NCBI GenBank assembly: GCA_000336895.1
Contig: AOLX01000005.1
Location: forward strand, 1-64,000
Length of the DNA stretch: 64,000 nucleotides
Reading direction: 5' to 3'
From: Haloarcula argentinensis DSM 12282
GTDB taxonomy: Archaea > Halobacteriota > Halobacteria > Halobacteriales > Haloarculaceae
This document shows, one piece after another, positions 42,931 through 51,548 of this stretch. Positions within the stretch are counted from its first letter, which is position 1; every line of letters begins with the position of its first letter. The notes below the pieces were generated by a model. It worked only from the letters and a program-made list of their open reading frames with translations. It was not told the DNA's origin and did not search any database. A program made the position numbers and the translations under genes.

Positions 42931-43503
42931 TCACCCACCGACGTAGTGCCAGACGTGCTCGTGGTCGGCAGCCAGATCGACCTGCGGGAGGTCCTCGAGG
43001 GCGGGCCCGATAGCGTCCCACCACTCGTCAGCGGTCTTGTAGCCCGCCGGGTGCTCCTGAAACACCTCGGTGATGAGTTTCCCGGCATCGGTATCAGGGT
43101 TTTCGCGAAGATATTCGTATGCGGCCCGCAGCGCCGCGCGCCGGTCGTCGAGTACGTCCCCCGTCCCCGGCAGATCCGCATCGGCGATACTGTGCTCGAC
43201 CGGCGGCTCGCGGTCTTGTTGTGGTTCCGTGCCCGGCCCGACGAGCTGGGAGAACGGGATCCACCAGACTCGACTCCGTGCCCCGACCTTCCGCGTTTCC
43301 AGATCTCCTCGTTCCACGAGTACGTCGAGCTTGTTGTGTGCTGTCTTCCGGGAACAGCCGAGTGCGTCCATCACGTCGGTTGCCGTCAACGGCTTCGCCT
43401 GATCCACCCGGTCTTGAAACACCGAGAGCACTCGCTCCGGTGTGAACTCTGCCGTGGACGGTGGTGACCCGTCAGCCCGACCATCGTCCGCGGTATTGCT
43501 CAT
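42931..43503 (-). CDS. Haloarchaeal winged-helix regulator of the Nramp-like operon
   Basis: This 190-residue predicted transcription factor has a winged helix at residues about 20-80 (VLSVFQDRVDQAKPLTATDVMDALGCSRKTAHNKLDVLVERGDLE) and a C-terminal helical module at 120-185 (LRENPDTDAGKLITEVFQEHPAGY...WWDAIGPALEDLPQVDL), a domain found at the end of many haloarchaeal HTH proteins. Start is ATG 43503 (MSNTADDG). It is the first gene of the operon; its stop overlaps the transporter start (GTGA). It probably controls its own operon in response to a metal or cation. Effector unknown. Confidence 0.82.
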   Translation of the reverse strand: MSNTADDGRADGSPPSTAEFTPERVLSVFQDRVDQAKPLTATDVMDALGCSRKTAHNKLDVLVERGDLETRKVGARSRVWWIPFSQLVGPGTEPQQDREPPVEHSIADADLPGTGDVLDDRRAALRAAYEYLRENPDTDAGKLITEVFQEHPAGYKTADEWWDAIGPALEDLPQVDLAADHEHVWHYVGG

Positions 43504-43717
43504 ACGTAGCCATTACAGTCGTATGTAATAGACTTTTCTGCACTAACCTCTGTTTCGGGAGCAACCGCTCTCTCCGTCTGACGCTCGATATGTCTCAATC
43601 ACACAGGAAGGCAGTAATGTGACTTCCCAGTAGACGTACCGGCAACGATTGTATTCAACTTCCCTACTGCGGCCCATCGCCGACAGTGATCACGCGCCCG
43701 TCGGACCGGTCCACCCA

Positions 43718-45052
43718 TTACTCGGCCGGCTCCGGCGCCGGTACCGACTGCTCGGTCTCTACGACCGCACGCTCTGGCAGTTCGATGTCGGGTTTCCGGC
43801 CGACAGTCAGCAGGCGCTCGGTGAGTGTCAACTCCTCCGGACTGGGGCTCGGTTTCTGGACTTCCTCGTAGTCGACGACTACTTGCCCGTCTTCGGCCGT
43901 AATGCGCACTGCACAGAGCTGGTAGGAGGGGTAAAACACCGGCGGGAGCAGGCCGATGACACCGTCCCGCCGGTGGAGCCGTTTGAGCCAGGTCCCGGTG
44001 TTGACGACTAGCCCACCGTCGACTGACTGCACACTCGGTCGGTGCGTGTGACCGTAGCAGAAGACGACCACGTCGTCTTCCTGTTCGAATACTTCCTGCG
44101 CGGCTTCCGTGTACGTCGTCTGGGTATCGACCGTAAGATCGGTCTCGAAGACCCCGAAACGGTTGATCGTCTTCTTGATGTCCCGCCGCAGGAGGTACAA
44201 CGGTACACCCACGAGCAGGAGGAGCCCGGCCAGAGATGCATTCACGACAAGCAACACCCAGATGGCGGTCCCGACCGTACCGAACTGGCCCAGAAACGAC
44301 GTTGTCGTTTCGACCGGAGCGGACCAGACGCCGAGGAGGTTCAGCGCCGCCAGAACCGCCAGGATCGCGCTGATGTTGAACAGCAAGAGGAACGGGACCA
44401 GTGCGTACCGCAGCAAGGGGTTCATTTCTCGATAAAAGTACTTCGAGAGCATCCACACCGGGACCCGTTCCGTCGGCGTCACCGCCTGCACGTCCTTGAG
44501 CCAGTTGTACCGGCCCCGGTCCGAGAGCTGGCCGGCTCGACTCGTCACGAGCGTGTTGTAGTAATAACCGAGCGGCGTCACGTTGGTGTCGCCCCAGTCC
44601 TCGATGCGGTTGTTGGGGTCCTGCTGATTGCCGTGTTCGAAGTGGATGGCCGCGTCTCCAACCGGGCGGGTAATCGATTTCGACTGGACGAGAGTGACGT
44701 TGTACGCCGCGAACCGCTCCACGTACTCGTCGTAGGCCGCGAGTTCGTGGTCGTGGTTCCCCGGGATCAGGGTTATTTCGATGTTCTCGCCGGTCTTTCG
44801 CAGCTGCTCGAACAGCGTCGGGTAGGTTTCTTCGAGGGCGTCGAACTTCTCCAGTCCCGACATCCCGGTAAACTCCCACAGCCCGAACGCGTCACCGTTA
44901 ATGAGCAACTCGGCGTCCTCGTCGGTGGTCTCTAACCGGGCCAGAAAATCGAGCAGTTCGTCGAGGAACTCCACCTCCTCTAGCTGCTCGTCGCCGCCGA
45001 TGTGAAGGTCGCTGATGACGTAGTAGACGCGGTCCTCGGCGGGGCCGTCCAT
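43718..45052 (-). CDS. Membrane-anchored metallophosphoesterase
   Basis: This 444-residue calcineurin-like phosphoesterase has the metal motifs SDLHIGG (14-20), NGDAFG (about 52-57), GNHDHEL (about 97-103), EHGN (about 139-142) and GHTHRP (about 344-349). Between the fourth and fifth motif, residues about 210-300 contain two hydrophobic helices (ALVPFLLLFNISAILAVLAAL and AIWVLLVVNASLAGLLLLVGVPLYLL), so the enzyme domain is split by a membrane hairpin. This probably anchors the catalytic domain at the cytoplasmic face. A long opposite-frame ORF at 43599-44879 is a shadow. The substrate may be a phospholipid or nucleotide diphosphate. Confidence 0.85.
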   Translation of the reverse strand: MDGPAEDRVYYVISDLHIGGDEQLEEVEFLDELLDFLARLETTDEDAELLINGDAFGLWEFTGMSGLEKFDALEETYPTLFEQLRKTGENIEITLIPGNHDHELAAYDEYVERFAAYNVTLVQSKSITRPVGDAAIHFEHGNQQDPNNRIEDWGDTNVTPLGYYYNTLVTSRAGQLSDRGRYNWLKDVQAVTPTERVPVWMLSKYFYREMNPLLRYALVPFLLLFNISAILAVLAALNLLGVWSAPVETTTSFLGQFGTVGTAIWVLLVVNASLAGLLLLVGVPLYLLRRDIKKTINRFGVFETDLTVDTQTTYTEAAQEVFEQEDDVVVFCYGHTHRPSVQSVDGGLVVNTGTWLKRLHRRDGVIGLLPPVFYPSYQLCAVRITAEDGQVVVDYEEVQKPSPSPEELTLTERLLTVGRKPDIELPERAVVETEQSVPAPEPAE

Positions 45053-45176
45053 TGAATACGGGTTCTTGACCCACAGACAAAGGCGTTGCTCTCCGTGGTA
45101 TCAAAGCGGGAGAGTGTAGTTTCGACTGTGACTGTCGCTTACAGACAGGCTTTTGTCGGTATCGTGGCCGGCCCGA

Positions 45177-46193
45177 CTACAGTTCGAGCACGGCTCGGAA
45201 CCGCGCTTCGTTCTCGATCATCTGGCCGTAGGCTTCGTCAACGTCTTCGAGCGGGTACGTCTCTATCTCCGGCGCGATATCGCGGAGCGAACTGAACTCC
45301 AGCGTGTCCTGTGAGTCGCGTGCGTGTCCGGAGGCCCAGCCCTCGACAGCGCCACGGTTCTGGACGAGCTGCTGTGCGCTCACTTCAACTGGCTCGCCGG
45401 GGACGCCGACGACGACGACAGAGCCATCGACACCGATGCCGCTGACGATGGAACTGATGGCGTCACTCGACGGTGCTGTCGCCAACACGACGTCGGCCCC
45501 ACCGAGTTCCTGCAGTCGCTGACCGGCATCTGTCTCCGCCGCGTTGATGAAGTGATCGGCTCCCAGCTCTTTCGCCAGCGATTCCTTCTCCGGCGTTCGG
45601 GAAATGGCGGCTGTCTCGAAGCCGGCCGCGTGAGCGTACTGGATGCCGAGGTGACCGAGGCCGCCGACGCCCTGCACGGCGACCAAATCACCGACGTTCG
45701 CATCGCTGTTCCGTAGCGCGTTGAACGTCGTCACGCCCGCACAGAGCAACGGCGCTGCGGCCGCCGCATCAAGTGACTCCGGAATCTTCGCGAGCGCTTC
45801 CGACGGAGCGGTCATGTACTCGGCGTACCCGCCGTCGTAGCTCAGTCCGGTGATTTCGCCGTTCTCACACTGGAGGAAGTTCCCCTGTCGACACTGGTCA
45901 CACGTCGAACAGTGGCCGCCATGCCAGCCGACGCCGACTCTGTCACCCACCTCCCAGGTGTCGACAGCGTCGCCGACGGCGTCCACATGGCCTGCCACCT
46001 CGTGGCCGGGGACCCGCGGATAGGAGACGACCGGGTTGGTCCCTTCTTTCGCGTACACGTCGCTGTGACAGATGCCACAGGCGTCGACCGAGATCCGTAC
46101 CTCGCCGGGGGCCGGCTCGGGGACCTCTCGTTCGACGACTTCGAAGTCTGCCCCTGCCTCAGGCACGACCGCCGCTTGCATTGTGTCTGACAT
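45177..46193 (-). CDS. Zinc-dependent alcohol dehydrogenase
   Basis: This 338-residue NAD(P)H-dependent medium-chain dehydrogenase is close to the AdhP group. Catalytic zinc residues are Cys37 and His38-Ser (CGICHSD), His63 (GHEVAG), and the structural zinc cluster is CSTCDQCRQGNFLQC. The cofactor motif is VAVQGVGGLGHLGIQYAHAAG. Start ATG 46193 (MSDTMQAAVVPEAG). The C-terminus ends LEDVDEAYGQMIENEARFRAVLEL, typical for the family. It is convergent with HtpX-side genes and unrelated to the ADH at 31819. Confidence 0.9.
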   Translation of the reverse strand: MSDTMQAAVVPEAGADFEVVEREVPEPAPGEVRISVDACGICHSDVYAKEGTNPVVSYPRVPGHEVAGHVDAVGDAVDTWEVGDRVGVGWHGGHCSTCDQCRQGNFLQCENGEITGLSYDGGYAEYMTAPSEALAKIPESLDAAAAAPLLCAGVTTFNALRNSDANVGDLVAVQGVGGLGHLGIQYAHAAGFETAAISRTPEKESLAKELGADHFINAAETDAGQRLQELGGADVVLATAPSSDAISSIVSGIGVDGSVVVVGVPGEPVEVSAQQLVQNRGAVEGWASGHARDSQDTLEFSSLRDIAPEIETYPLEDVDEAYGQMIENEARFRAVLEL

Positions 46194-46297
46194 AGTGATA
46201 CTTCTGGCTCGACGCGGATAAGCGGCCAGTTAGCAGAGAGCTGTACGGGGTGTCTGTTGGGACATATCCGTACAGAGCGGTGGAGACGGCTTTCGAT

Positions 46298-47122
46298 TCA
46301 GGACCGGAGCCGCTGGATGCGCTTCTCCGTCGGCGGATGGGTCGAGAACAGCTTCTCGAACAGCCCTTTATCGGCGTTGAAAATACAGAGAGCGTTCATG
46401 CTGTCATCGACTGCTGATTCCCGCCCTTCGGCGCCGCGAGAGATCTTTTCGAGTGCTCGGGCCAGCGGCTCACCGGTACCGATAGCGCGGCGAGCGTCAG
46501 CGTCGGCGACGTACTCACGATACCGCGAGATAGCCAGCACGAACACCATGACCAGCGCGTTCGCGAGCGAGGAAGCAACCATTGCCATGAGCCACGAGCC
46601 GATATTCCGCTCGCCGCCGAACAGCACCGCGAAGTAGGCGACGTAGCCGACGAGCATCCCGATGGACTGCCCGACGACCATCGTGATGACGTCCCGGTTC
46701 TTGATGTGGGCCAGTTCGTGCGCGATGACACCCTCCAGTTCGTCATCATCCAGAAGCTGCATCAGTTCGCTTGACACGACGACGATACCTGCACCCTTCC
46801 GGCCGACCGCGAAGGCATTGGGCACGCCCATGTCCATCACCATCAGCCGCGGCTCCTCGATATTCATATCTCTGCAGAGCCGCCGAACCATCTGGTGGAC
46901 GTAGCCGAACCGCTGGTCGTCCGGCATATCCTCCGCGCCACGGAGCGCCAGCCACTTCCCGAGTTTGTACTGGATCGCTGGAACGACGAGGATTCCGACG
47001 AGAAGCACCGGAACGAGCGGCAGGCCTAACAGCACCGACAGGGCCGTGCCGGCGAACACGTAGAACGCGAACAGAATCGCGCCGACGACAAGCATCCGCA
47101 CCTGTAATCCGAAGTCTGCCAT
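46298..47122 (-). CDS. htpX: HtpX membrane zinc metalloprotease
   Basis: This 274-residue integral membrane metalloprotease degrades misfolded membrane proteins under stress. It shows two N-terminal helices (MLVVGAILFAFYVFAGTALSVLLG and VPVLLVGILVVPAIQYKLG), the zinc motif HELAH (VIAHELAHIKNRD, about residues 127-139), a Glu ligand helix (REYVADADARRA) and the typical THPPTEKRIQRL tail. Length matches the family. The upstream region is divergent from a small membrane protein only after a gap, so regulation is unclear. Confidence 0.93.
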   Translation of the reverse strand: MADFGLQVRMLVVGAILFAFYVFAGTALSVLLGLPLVPVLLVGILVVPAIQYKLGKWLALRGAEDMPDDQRFGYVHQMVRRLCRDMNIEEPRLMVMDMGVPNAFAVGRKGAGIVVVSSELMQLLDDDELEGVIAHELAHIKNRDVITMVVGQSIGMLVGYVAYFAVLFGGERNIGSWLMAMVASSLANALVMVFVLAISRYREYVADADARRAIGTGEPLARALEKISRGAEGRESAVDDSMNALCIFNADKGLFEKLFSTHPPTEKRIQRLRS

Positions 47123-47204
47123 ACAGAGTCAACTCCGTCCGGCCGTATAAACCGTCTGGCCGACGATGCCGCTCGCGTCACTGGATTTCGTGCCGGATAC
47201 GGGC

Positions 47205-47879
47205 TCAGGGCTTGCGGAGCGCGTAACTCCATCGCCCATGGGTTTCGAGCGTGAGATACGCCAGCCGCCAGTCGCTCTCCGAACAGAACTGGTGGACGGC
47301 AGGGATGACGCCGTTCACGATTTTGTAGTCGTCGCCCGTGATGTACCCGTCATCTGCGACTGCCAGCTGGCTCTCTCTGAGTTCGGCCAGCGTGGCCTCG
47401 TACTCGTGGGAACTGTTGATATACACCCAGTCGAGCGAGCCAGTGTCGGTCTCACGGAGCACGGTAATCGGCTCAGCGTCCCGCAGACGAACAGTGTCTC
47501 CCTGCCCGCTGAAGCGTCGCTTGACAGCCTGTCGATCTTCGTCGCTTTCCCACCGGTCGACCAGCGAGAGCGTTTCCGGCCGTGTGATCCTGCTGATTGA
47601 CTCGGCGAACGACCCGTCTCCAGTACCGAACTCGGCGACAGTCCCGCTGGTCGGCAGCTGTTCGAGGAGATGCGTCCGATGGGGGAGGATTTCAACGTCT
47701 TCAAGCTCTGCTGCCGGGAGCGACTCCGGGACAGCTTGCTTCCGGTCTAGAATGGTCGCCGCTGCGGCTCCCTCTGTCGTGTTGGGCGGAAACGCGGTCT
47801 GATAGAGTCCGGTAATCAGCGGGTAGAGGCGGTCCGGACAGGACTCGGTGATAGCGCGTTTCGCCCGCGATAATGACAT
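47205..47879 (-). CDS. SAM-dependent methyltransferase-like protein (class I, TylF-like)
   Basis: This 224-residue protein has a SAM-binding core: VAEFGTGDGSFAESISRI (about 91-108), LSLVDRWE (motif II), TGSLDWVYINSSHEYEATLAEL (about 152-173) and VADDGYITGDDYKIVNGV. The pattern resembles TylF/cephalosporin-type or glycosyltransferase-associated methyltransferases, which often act on sugars. Start is ATG 47879 (MSLSRAKRA); an upstream in-frame ATG at 47900 is less likely. It is divergent from the membrane protein at 47980 (100 bp). Substrate unknown. Confidence 0.78.
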   Translation of the reverse strand: MSLSRAKRAITESCPDRLYPLITGLYQTAFPPNTTEGAAAATILDRKQAVPESLPAAELEDVEILPHRTHLLEQLPTSGTVAEFGTGDGSFAESISRITRPETLSLVDRWESDEDRQAVKRRFSGQGDTVRLRDAEPITVLRETDTGSLDWVYINSSHEYEATLAELRESQLAVADDGYITGDDYKIVNGVIPAVHQFCSESDWRLAYLTLETHGRWSYALRKP

Positions 47880-47979
47880 CCTATTGCCACGATACAACAA
47901 CGGAGAGTAAAAGCATGCCGACTCCGGTTCTCACTGGGGAGGCGAAAACCTATGCGCTTGGGTCCGAAACGACACCAGC

Positions 47980-48600
47980 ATGTCTTTATCCCGTTTTGTT
48001 GGACGGTTCCGTCCCTACTCTGTCCCGATCTGTCTGTTTACTGTGGTAGGCGCTGCCGTGTTGTTGGTGCCGCTGCTGGTTCTCGGGGACGCGACCGGGC
48101 GCACATACGCTCTGACCGCGGCGGTTCTCATCGTCGCGATTTCGTCGGTCCTTCCGTATGCCGCCGCTGTCGGCGTTCTAACTGTTCCGTTCTTTTACAC
48201 CGGACTCGGCAGCTATGCAGCCCCATCGGTCCTGTCAGCAGATGGGGAGCCGCTCGCACTGGCTGGAGTACTCCGGCACGTCGTCGCCGGGATCTCGTAT
48301 GTCGTTGCAGCCACCGCCGTCGGCGCTGTCGGCATCGGTCTCGATTTCGCGGCTTCGAGTGGTTCGGAGCCGTTTCCAGCGGTGGGCCTCCCGTCGTTTC
48401 CAGCACTCGGGTTTCCACCGTTCTTGTTGCTCGGCGGGGTAGTCATCGCCGGTGTCTACGTTATCGTTCAACTGTGGCGGTACGAGAAACCGATTCGGGA
48501 GCTGGGTTGGAAGACAGTTTCTGGGACGGTTGTCCTAGGCGCGTTCCTCGCTGTGTCGCCTTTGGTTGCGCTCTGGATTTTCGGGTCGTACGGCTTCTGA
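47980..48600 (+). CDS. Polytopic membrane protein of unknown function (YIP1-like)
   Basis: This 206-residue protein has six predicted membrane helices: 14-35, 42-62, 65-80, 97-120, 140-160 and 178-200. The spacing resembles the YIP1 family. It starts MSLSRFVGRFRPYSV at 47980. A large overlapping frame at 47952-48893 is a shadow of this and the following gene. No catalytic motif is visible. Confidence 0.7.
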   Translation: MSLSRFVGRFRPYSVPICLFTVVGAAVLLVPLLVLGDATGRTYALTAAVLIVAISSVLPYAAAVGVLTVPFFYTGLGSYAAPSVLSADGEPLALAGVLRHVVAGISYVVAATAVGAVGIGLDFAASSGSEPFPAVGLPSFPALGFPPFLLLGGVVIAGVYVIVQLWRYEKPIRELGWKTVSGTVVLGAFLAVSPLVALWIFGSYGF

Positions 48601-48708
48601 CTGTCTCTGTCCTGCTACTGATAGCTGGCGTCTCTGCAGACTATCCGATAGTCGGCGCTACCCGCCGCCTCCCAAACGGCTTAAAGGCGCAAGCGACAGT
48701 AGCCGATA

Positions 48709-49548
48709 ATGACCCAACAGCAGTCCGCAACAGATGGCGGTCCACGAGCAAGCGGCATGCCGATGCTCGGTCTCGGAACGTGGCAGAACGAGGACGCAGA
48801 ACAGTGTGCCGAGAGCGTTCGGACGGCACTGGAAGCCGGCTACCGACATATCGACACCGCACAGGCCTACGACAACGAAAGCGCAGTCGGTGACGGTATC
48901 GCCGCGGCTGACGTCGACCGCGACGATATCTTCCTGGCGACGAAGGTGTGGATCTCGAATCTCTCACACGACGACGTGATCGAGACGACTGAGGAGAGCC
49001 TCGACAAACTCGGCGTCGATTCGGTGGACCTGCTGTACGTCCACTGGGCGGCAGGCGAGTACGAGCCCGAGGAGACGCTCCCGTCGTTCGACGAACTCGT
49101 CGACCGCGGCCTGATCGACAACGTCGGCGTCTCGAACTTCGAACCGCACCACGTCGAAACGGCGATGGACGTGCTCGATGCTCCGGTGTTCGCAAATCAG
49201 GTCGAGACGCACCCGTTCCTCCAGCAGTCGGAACTCCGAAAGCACGCGGCCGAACAGGACTACGAACTGGTCGCGTACTCGCCGCTGGCACGCGGTGAAG
49301 TGTTCGGTCACGATGTCATCGAAGCCATCGCCGACGACCACGACGCGAGCGAAGCGCAGGTCAGCCTCGCATGGCTCCGCGAGAAGGGCGTGACGGCGAT
49401 CCCGAAAGCCACGAGTGAAGCCCACATCACCGATAACCTGGCGAGCCTCGACCTGTCCCTGACGGACGCCGAAATCGACCGTATCGACGGGATCGATACC
49501 GTCGACCGACGCGTCGATCCGGACTGGTCGCCCGCCGCCTGGGACTGA
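48709..49548 (+). CDS. Aldo/keto reductase
   Basis: This 279-residue NADPH-dependent reductase would reduce aldehydes or ketones. The TIM-barrel signature is clear: GLGTWQN near the start, GYRHIDTAQAYDNES (catalytic Asp46 and Tyr51), the Lys in FLATKVWISN (Lys77) and the His in LYVHWAAGEY. The C-terminal phosphate-binding part is present (AIPKATSEAHITDNLASLDLSLTDAE). Start ATG 48709 (MTQQQSATDG). It belongs to the 2,5-diketo-gluconate reductase-like subgroup. Confidence 0.92.
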   Translation: MTQQQSATDGGPRASGMPMLGLGTWQNEDAEQCAESVRTALEAGYRHIDTAQAYDNESAVGDGIAAADVDRDDIFLATKVWISNLSHDDVIETTEESLDKLGVDSVDLLYVHWAAGEYEPEETLPSFDELVDRGLIDNVGVSNFEPHHVETAMDVLDAPVFANQVETHPFLQQSELRKHAAEQDYELVAYSPLARGEVFGHDVIEAIADDHDASEAQVSLAWLREKGVTAIPKATSEAHITDNLASLDLSLTDAEIDRIDGIDTVDRRVDPDWSPAAWD

Positions 49549-49694
49549 GTCGCTTTCGAGCTTTCCCGGTGGGATTTGCCGATGCGACTGTCGGTCCGTG
49601 ACACCACGTCTCCCACAGCCCTCTTCACATTTCGACCCGTTGAACAGGTAATGAGATCTTTTCGCTCTAACTGGTGGTCAAACTGACTTGGCCT

Positions 49695-50693
49695 ATGTTG
49701 CCCTCCACGTTCACTGACCGTCCCTCACTCCCGGCTCGGTACCGAGACAGCGCGCTGTTTGTCCTGCTCGCGGTATTGTTCGGCGGCTCGTTCGTCGCGA
49801 TCAAAACCGGGCTCCGTGAGCTTCCGCCGGTGCTGTTTGCCGGCCTCCGGTTCGACCTGGCGGCGGTGACGCTGCTTGGCTACATCGTCGTTACTCGGCC
49901 CCGGTCGACGTGGTTACCGCGGACTCGCGGGGACTTCGTTGGAATCGGGATGGCGGCGCTGTTCCTCATCGCGCTCAACAACGGCTTGTTGTTCCTCGGC
50001 CAGGGTACGACAACGCCCGCAGCGGCGTCCGTGATGTACGGTCTGAACCCGATACTCGCCCCTGTGTTCGCCTGGTGGCTGCTGGGAGATAGACTCTCGT
50101 GGCTCGGTGCGCTCGGTATCGGTATTGCGCTGAGCGGCGTTATCCTCATCGTACAGCCGTCGCCGTCGACGTTCACCGACGCGAGCGCTATCGGGCAACT
50201 GCTGGTCCTCGGCGCGGCCGCGGCCGTCGCACTCGGCAGTGTACTCCTCCAGCGTGTCGGCCCGCAGATGGACAGTACACCACTGACTGCGTGGGCGATG
50301 GCCGTCGGCGCGGTGCTCCTCCACGTAGCGAGCCTGCTGGTCGGGGAGCCGCCCACAGCCGTAATCGGCATCGGGCCTGAAACGATTGCGAGCATCATCG
50401 CTGTGGGTATCCCGTCGACGGCGGTCGCGTACGCCATCTACTTCGGCCTCATCAATCGCATCGGCCCGGTTCGTGCGAATCTGGTCGCGTACGTCGTGCC
50501 GATATTCGCCGCACTCATGGGCTGGGTCCTGCTCGGCTCGTCGGTGTCACTGTGGACGCTCGTCGGCTTCCTCGTCGTCGTTGCAGGCTTCGCTCTCATC
50601 GAGCGTGTGACAATCCGCATGGAACTGCGCCGGCTTTATCGCCGGTTCAACCAGCCATCGACGTCCCAGCAGACGCCACCGTGTGACGACTGA
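49695..50693 (+). CDS. DMT-superfamily (EamA) membrane transporter 2
   Basis: This 332-residue transporter is a paralogue of the gene at 24251: both start with GGSFVAIKTGLxxxPPVL and have ten helices in two EamA repeats. Start is ATG 49695 (MLPSTFTDRPSLPARYRD); the GTG at 49674 is possible but gives a weaker start. The last membrane helix is followed by a short basic tail with paired prolines. The substrate is unknown; the pair may handle related metabolites. Confidence 0.88.
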   Translation: MLPSTFTDRPSLPARYRDSALFVLLAVLFGGSFVAIKTGLRELPPVLFAGLRFDLAAVTLLGYIVVTRPRSTWLPRTRGDFVGIGMAALFLIALNNGLLFLGQGTTTPAAASVMYGLNPILAPVFAWWLLGDRLSWLGALGIGIALSGVILIVQPSPSTFTDASAIGQLLVLGAAAAVALGSVLLQRVGPQMDSTPLTAWAMAVGAVLLHVASLLVGEPPTAVIGIGPETIASIIAVGIPSTAVAYAIYFGLINRIGPVRANLVAYVVPIFAALMGWVLLGSSVSLWTLVGFLVVVAGFALIERVTIRMELRRLYRRFNQPSTSQQTPPCDD

Positions 50694-50752
50694 GCAAGTC
50701 GACAGGTGACACAGGCCCGGCCAATCATGTGCGGGCAGCCCCTAGCTGTGAC

Positions 50753-51499
50753 ATGGACCCTTCTGACGTGCAGACAGTGTTTGTCGCCGGAGCCAGCGGC
50801 GGAACCGGGCGAGCGACGCTCCGACTGCTCAGTTCGCGCGTGCCGACGGTCCGGGCACTGACCAGCACACCGTCGAAGACAGAGGATCTGCAGGCGGCCG
50901 GTGCTGACGAGGTTGTCGTCGACGACCTGTTGAATCCGACTGCGTTGACAGAGGCGTTGTCAGATGTCGATGTCGTCCTGAGCGCCGTCGGCTCGACTGT
51001 CACGGACGTCTGGTCTCGGGACGAGTACGTCGACGGCACGGGGACGATCAACCTCCTCGATTCGGCCGTCGACGCCGGCGTCGAGGCGTTCGTCATGGAA
51101 TCCGCTATCGGCGTCGGTGACGAGCCAGCCAGTCCGCTCGCAGCGGCCTTTGACGTCGTCATTCAGCCGATTCAACGCGCAAAGGCGGCGGCCGAAGCCG
51201 CGATCCGCGACGCCCCGGTCCGGCACACCATTCTCCGACCGGGCGTGCTCACGAACGGGCCTCGAACTGACACCGTCTCCGTTGCCGAGCCCGGTGCGAA
51301 ACTCTGGGGGAGTGTTTCGCGGGCTGACGTGGCCCGACTGATGATTGCCTCACCTGTCACGCCGGCGGCCGAGGATCGGACCCTGGAAGTCGTTGCGAAG
51401 CCATCGTTCCCGAACCGCGCGCTGGATATCGAGTGGCGGCTTCCCCGGAGTGGGGCGTCGGAGACTGTGCCAGTCGATACTCCAGACGACAGTCCGTAG
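50753..51499 (+). CDS. NAD(P)H-binding SDR-like protein (NmrA/atypical SDR)
   Basis: This 248-residue protein has the Rossmann fold motif VFVAGASGGTGRATLRLL (about residues 9-26) and the atypical short-chain-dehydrogenase pattern (DVVLSAVGSTVTDVW, FVMESAIGVGDEP, HTILRPGVLTNGP). No Tyr-x3-Lys catalytic pair is visible, so it is probably an NAD(P)-binding regulator or isomerase of the NmrA/HSCARG type. Start ATG 50753 (MDPSDVQTV). It is followed 49 bp later by an LLM oxidoreductase and may form an operon. Confidence 0.85.
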   Translation: MDPSDVQTVFVAGASGGTGRATLRLLSSRVPTVRALTSTPSKTEDLQAAGADEVVVDDLLNPTALTEALSDVDVVLSAVGSTVTDVWSRDEYVDGTGTINLLDSAVDAGVEAFVMESAIGVGDEPASPLAAAFDVVIQPIQRAKAAAEAAIRDAPVRHTILRPGVLTNGPRTDTVSVAEPGAKLWGSVSRADVARLMIASPVTPAAEDRTLEVVAKPSFPNRALDIEWRLPRSGASETVPVDTPDDSP

Positions 51500-51548
51500 T
51501 GGGAAATCCACCCGTGCACAAATACGGCTCCAGCGTGAAAGGACCCTG

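Noticed and set aside
43599..44879. 426-residue ORF overlapping the metallophosphoesterase in another frame
   Set aside because: It is antisense-frame shadow of the real gene, with Arg-rich composition and no family motifs.
47952..48893. 313-residue ORF covering two genes
   Set aside because: It crosses the end of the membrane protein gene and the start of the aldo/keto reductase in a different frame; composition is Arg/Val rich and random.
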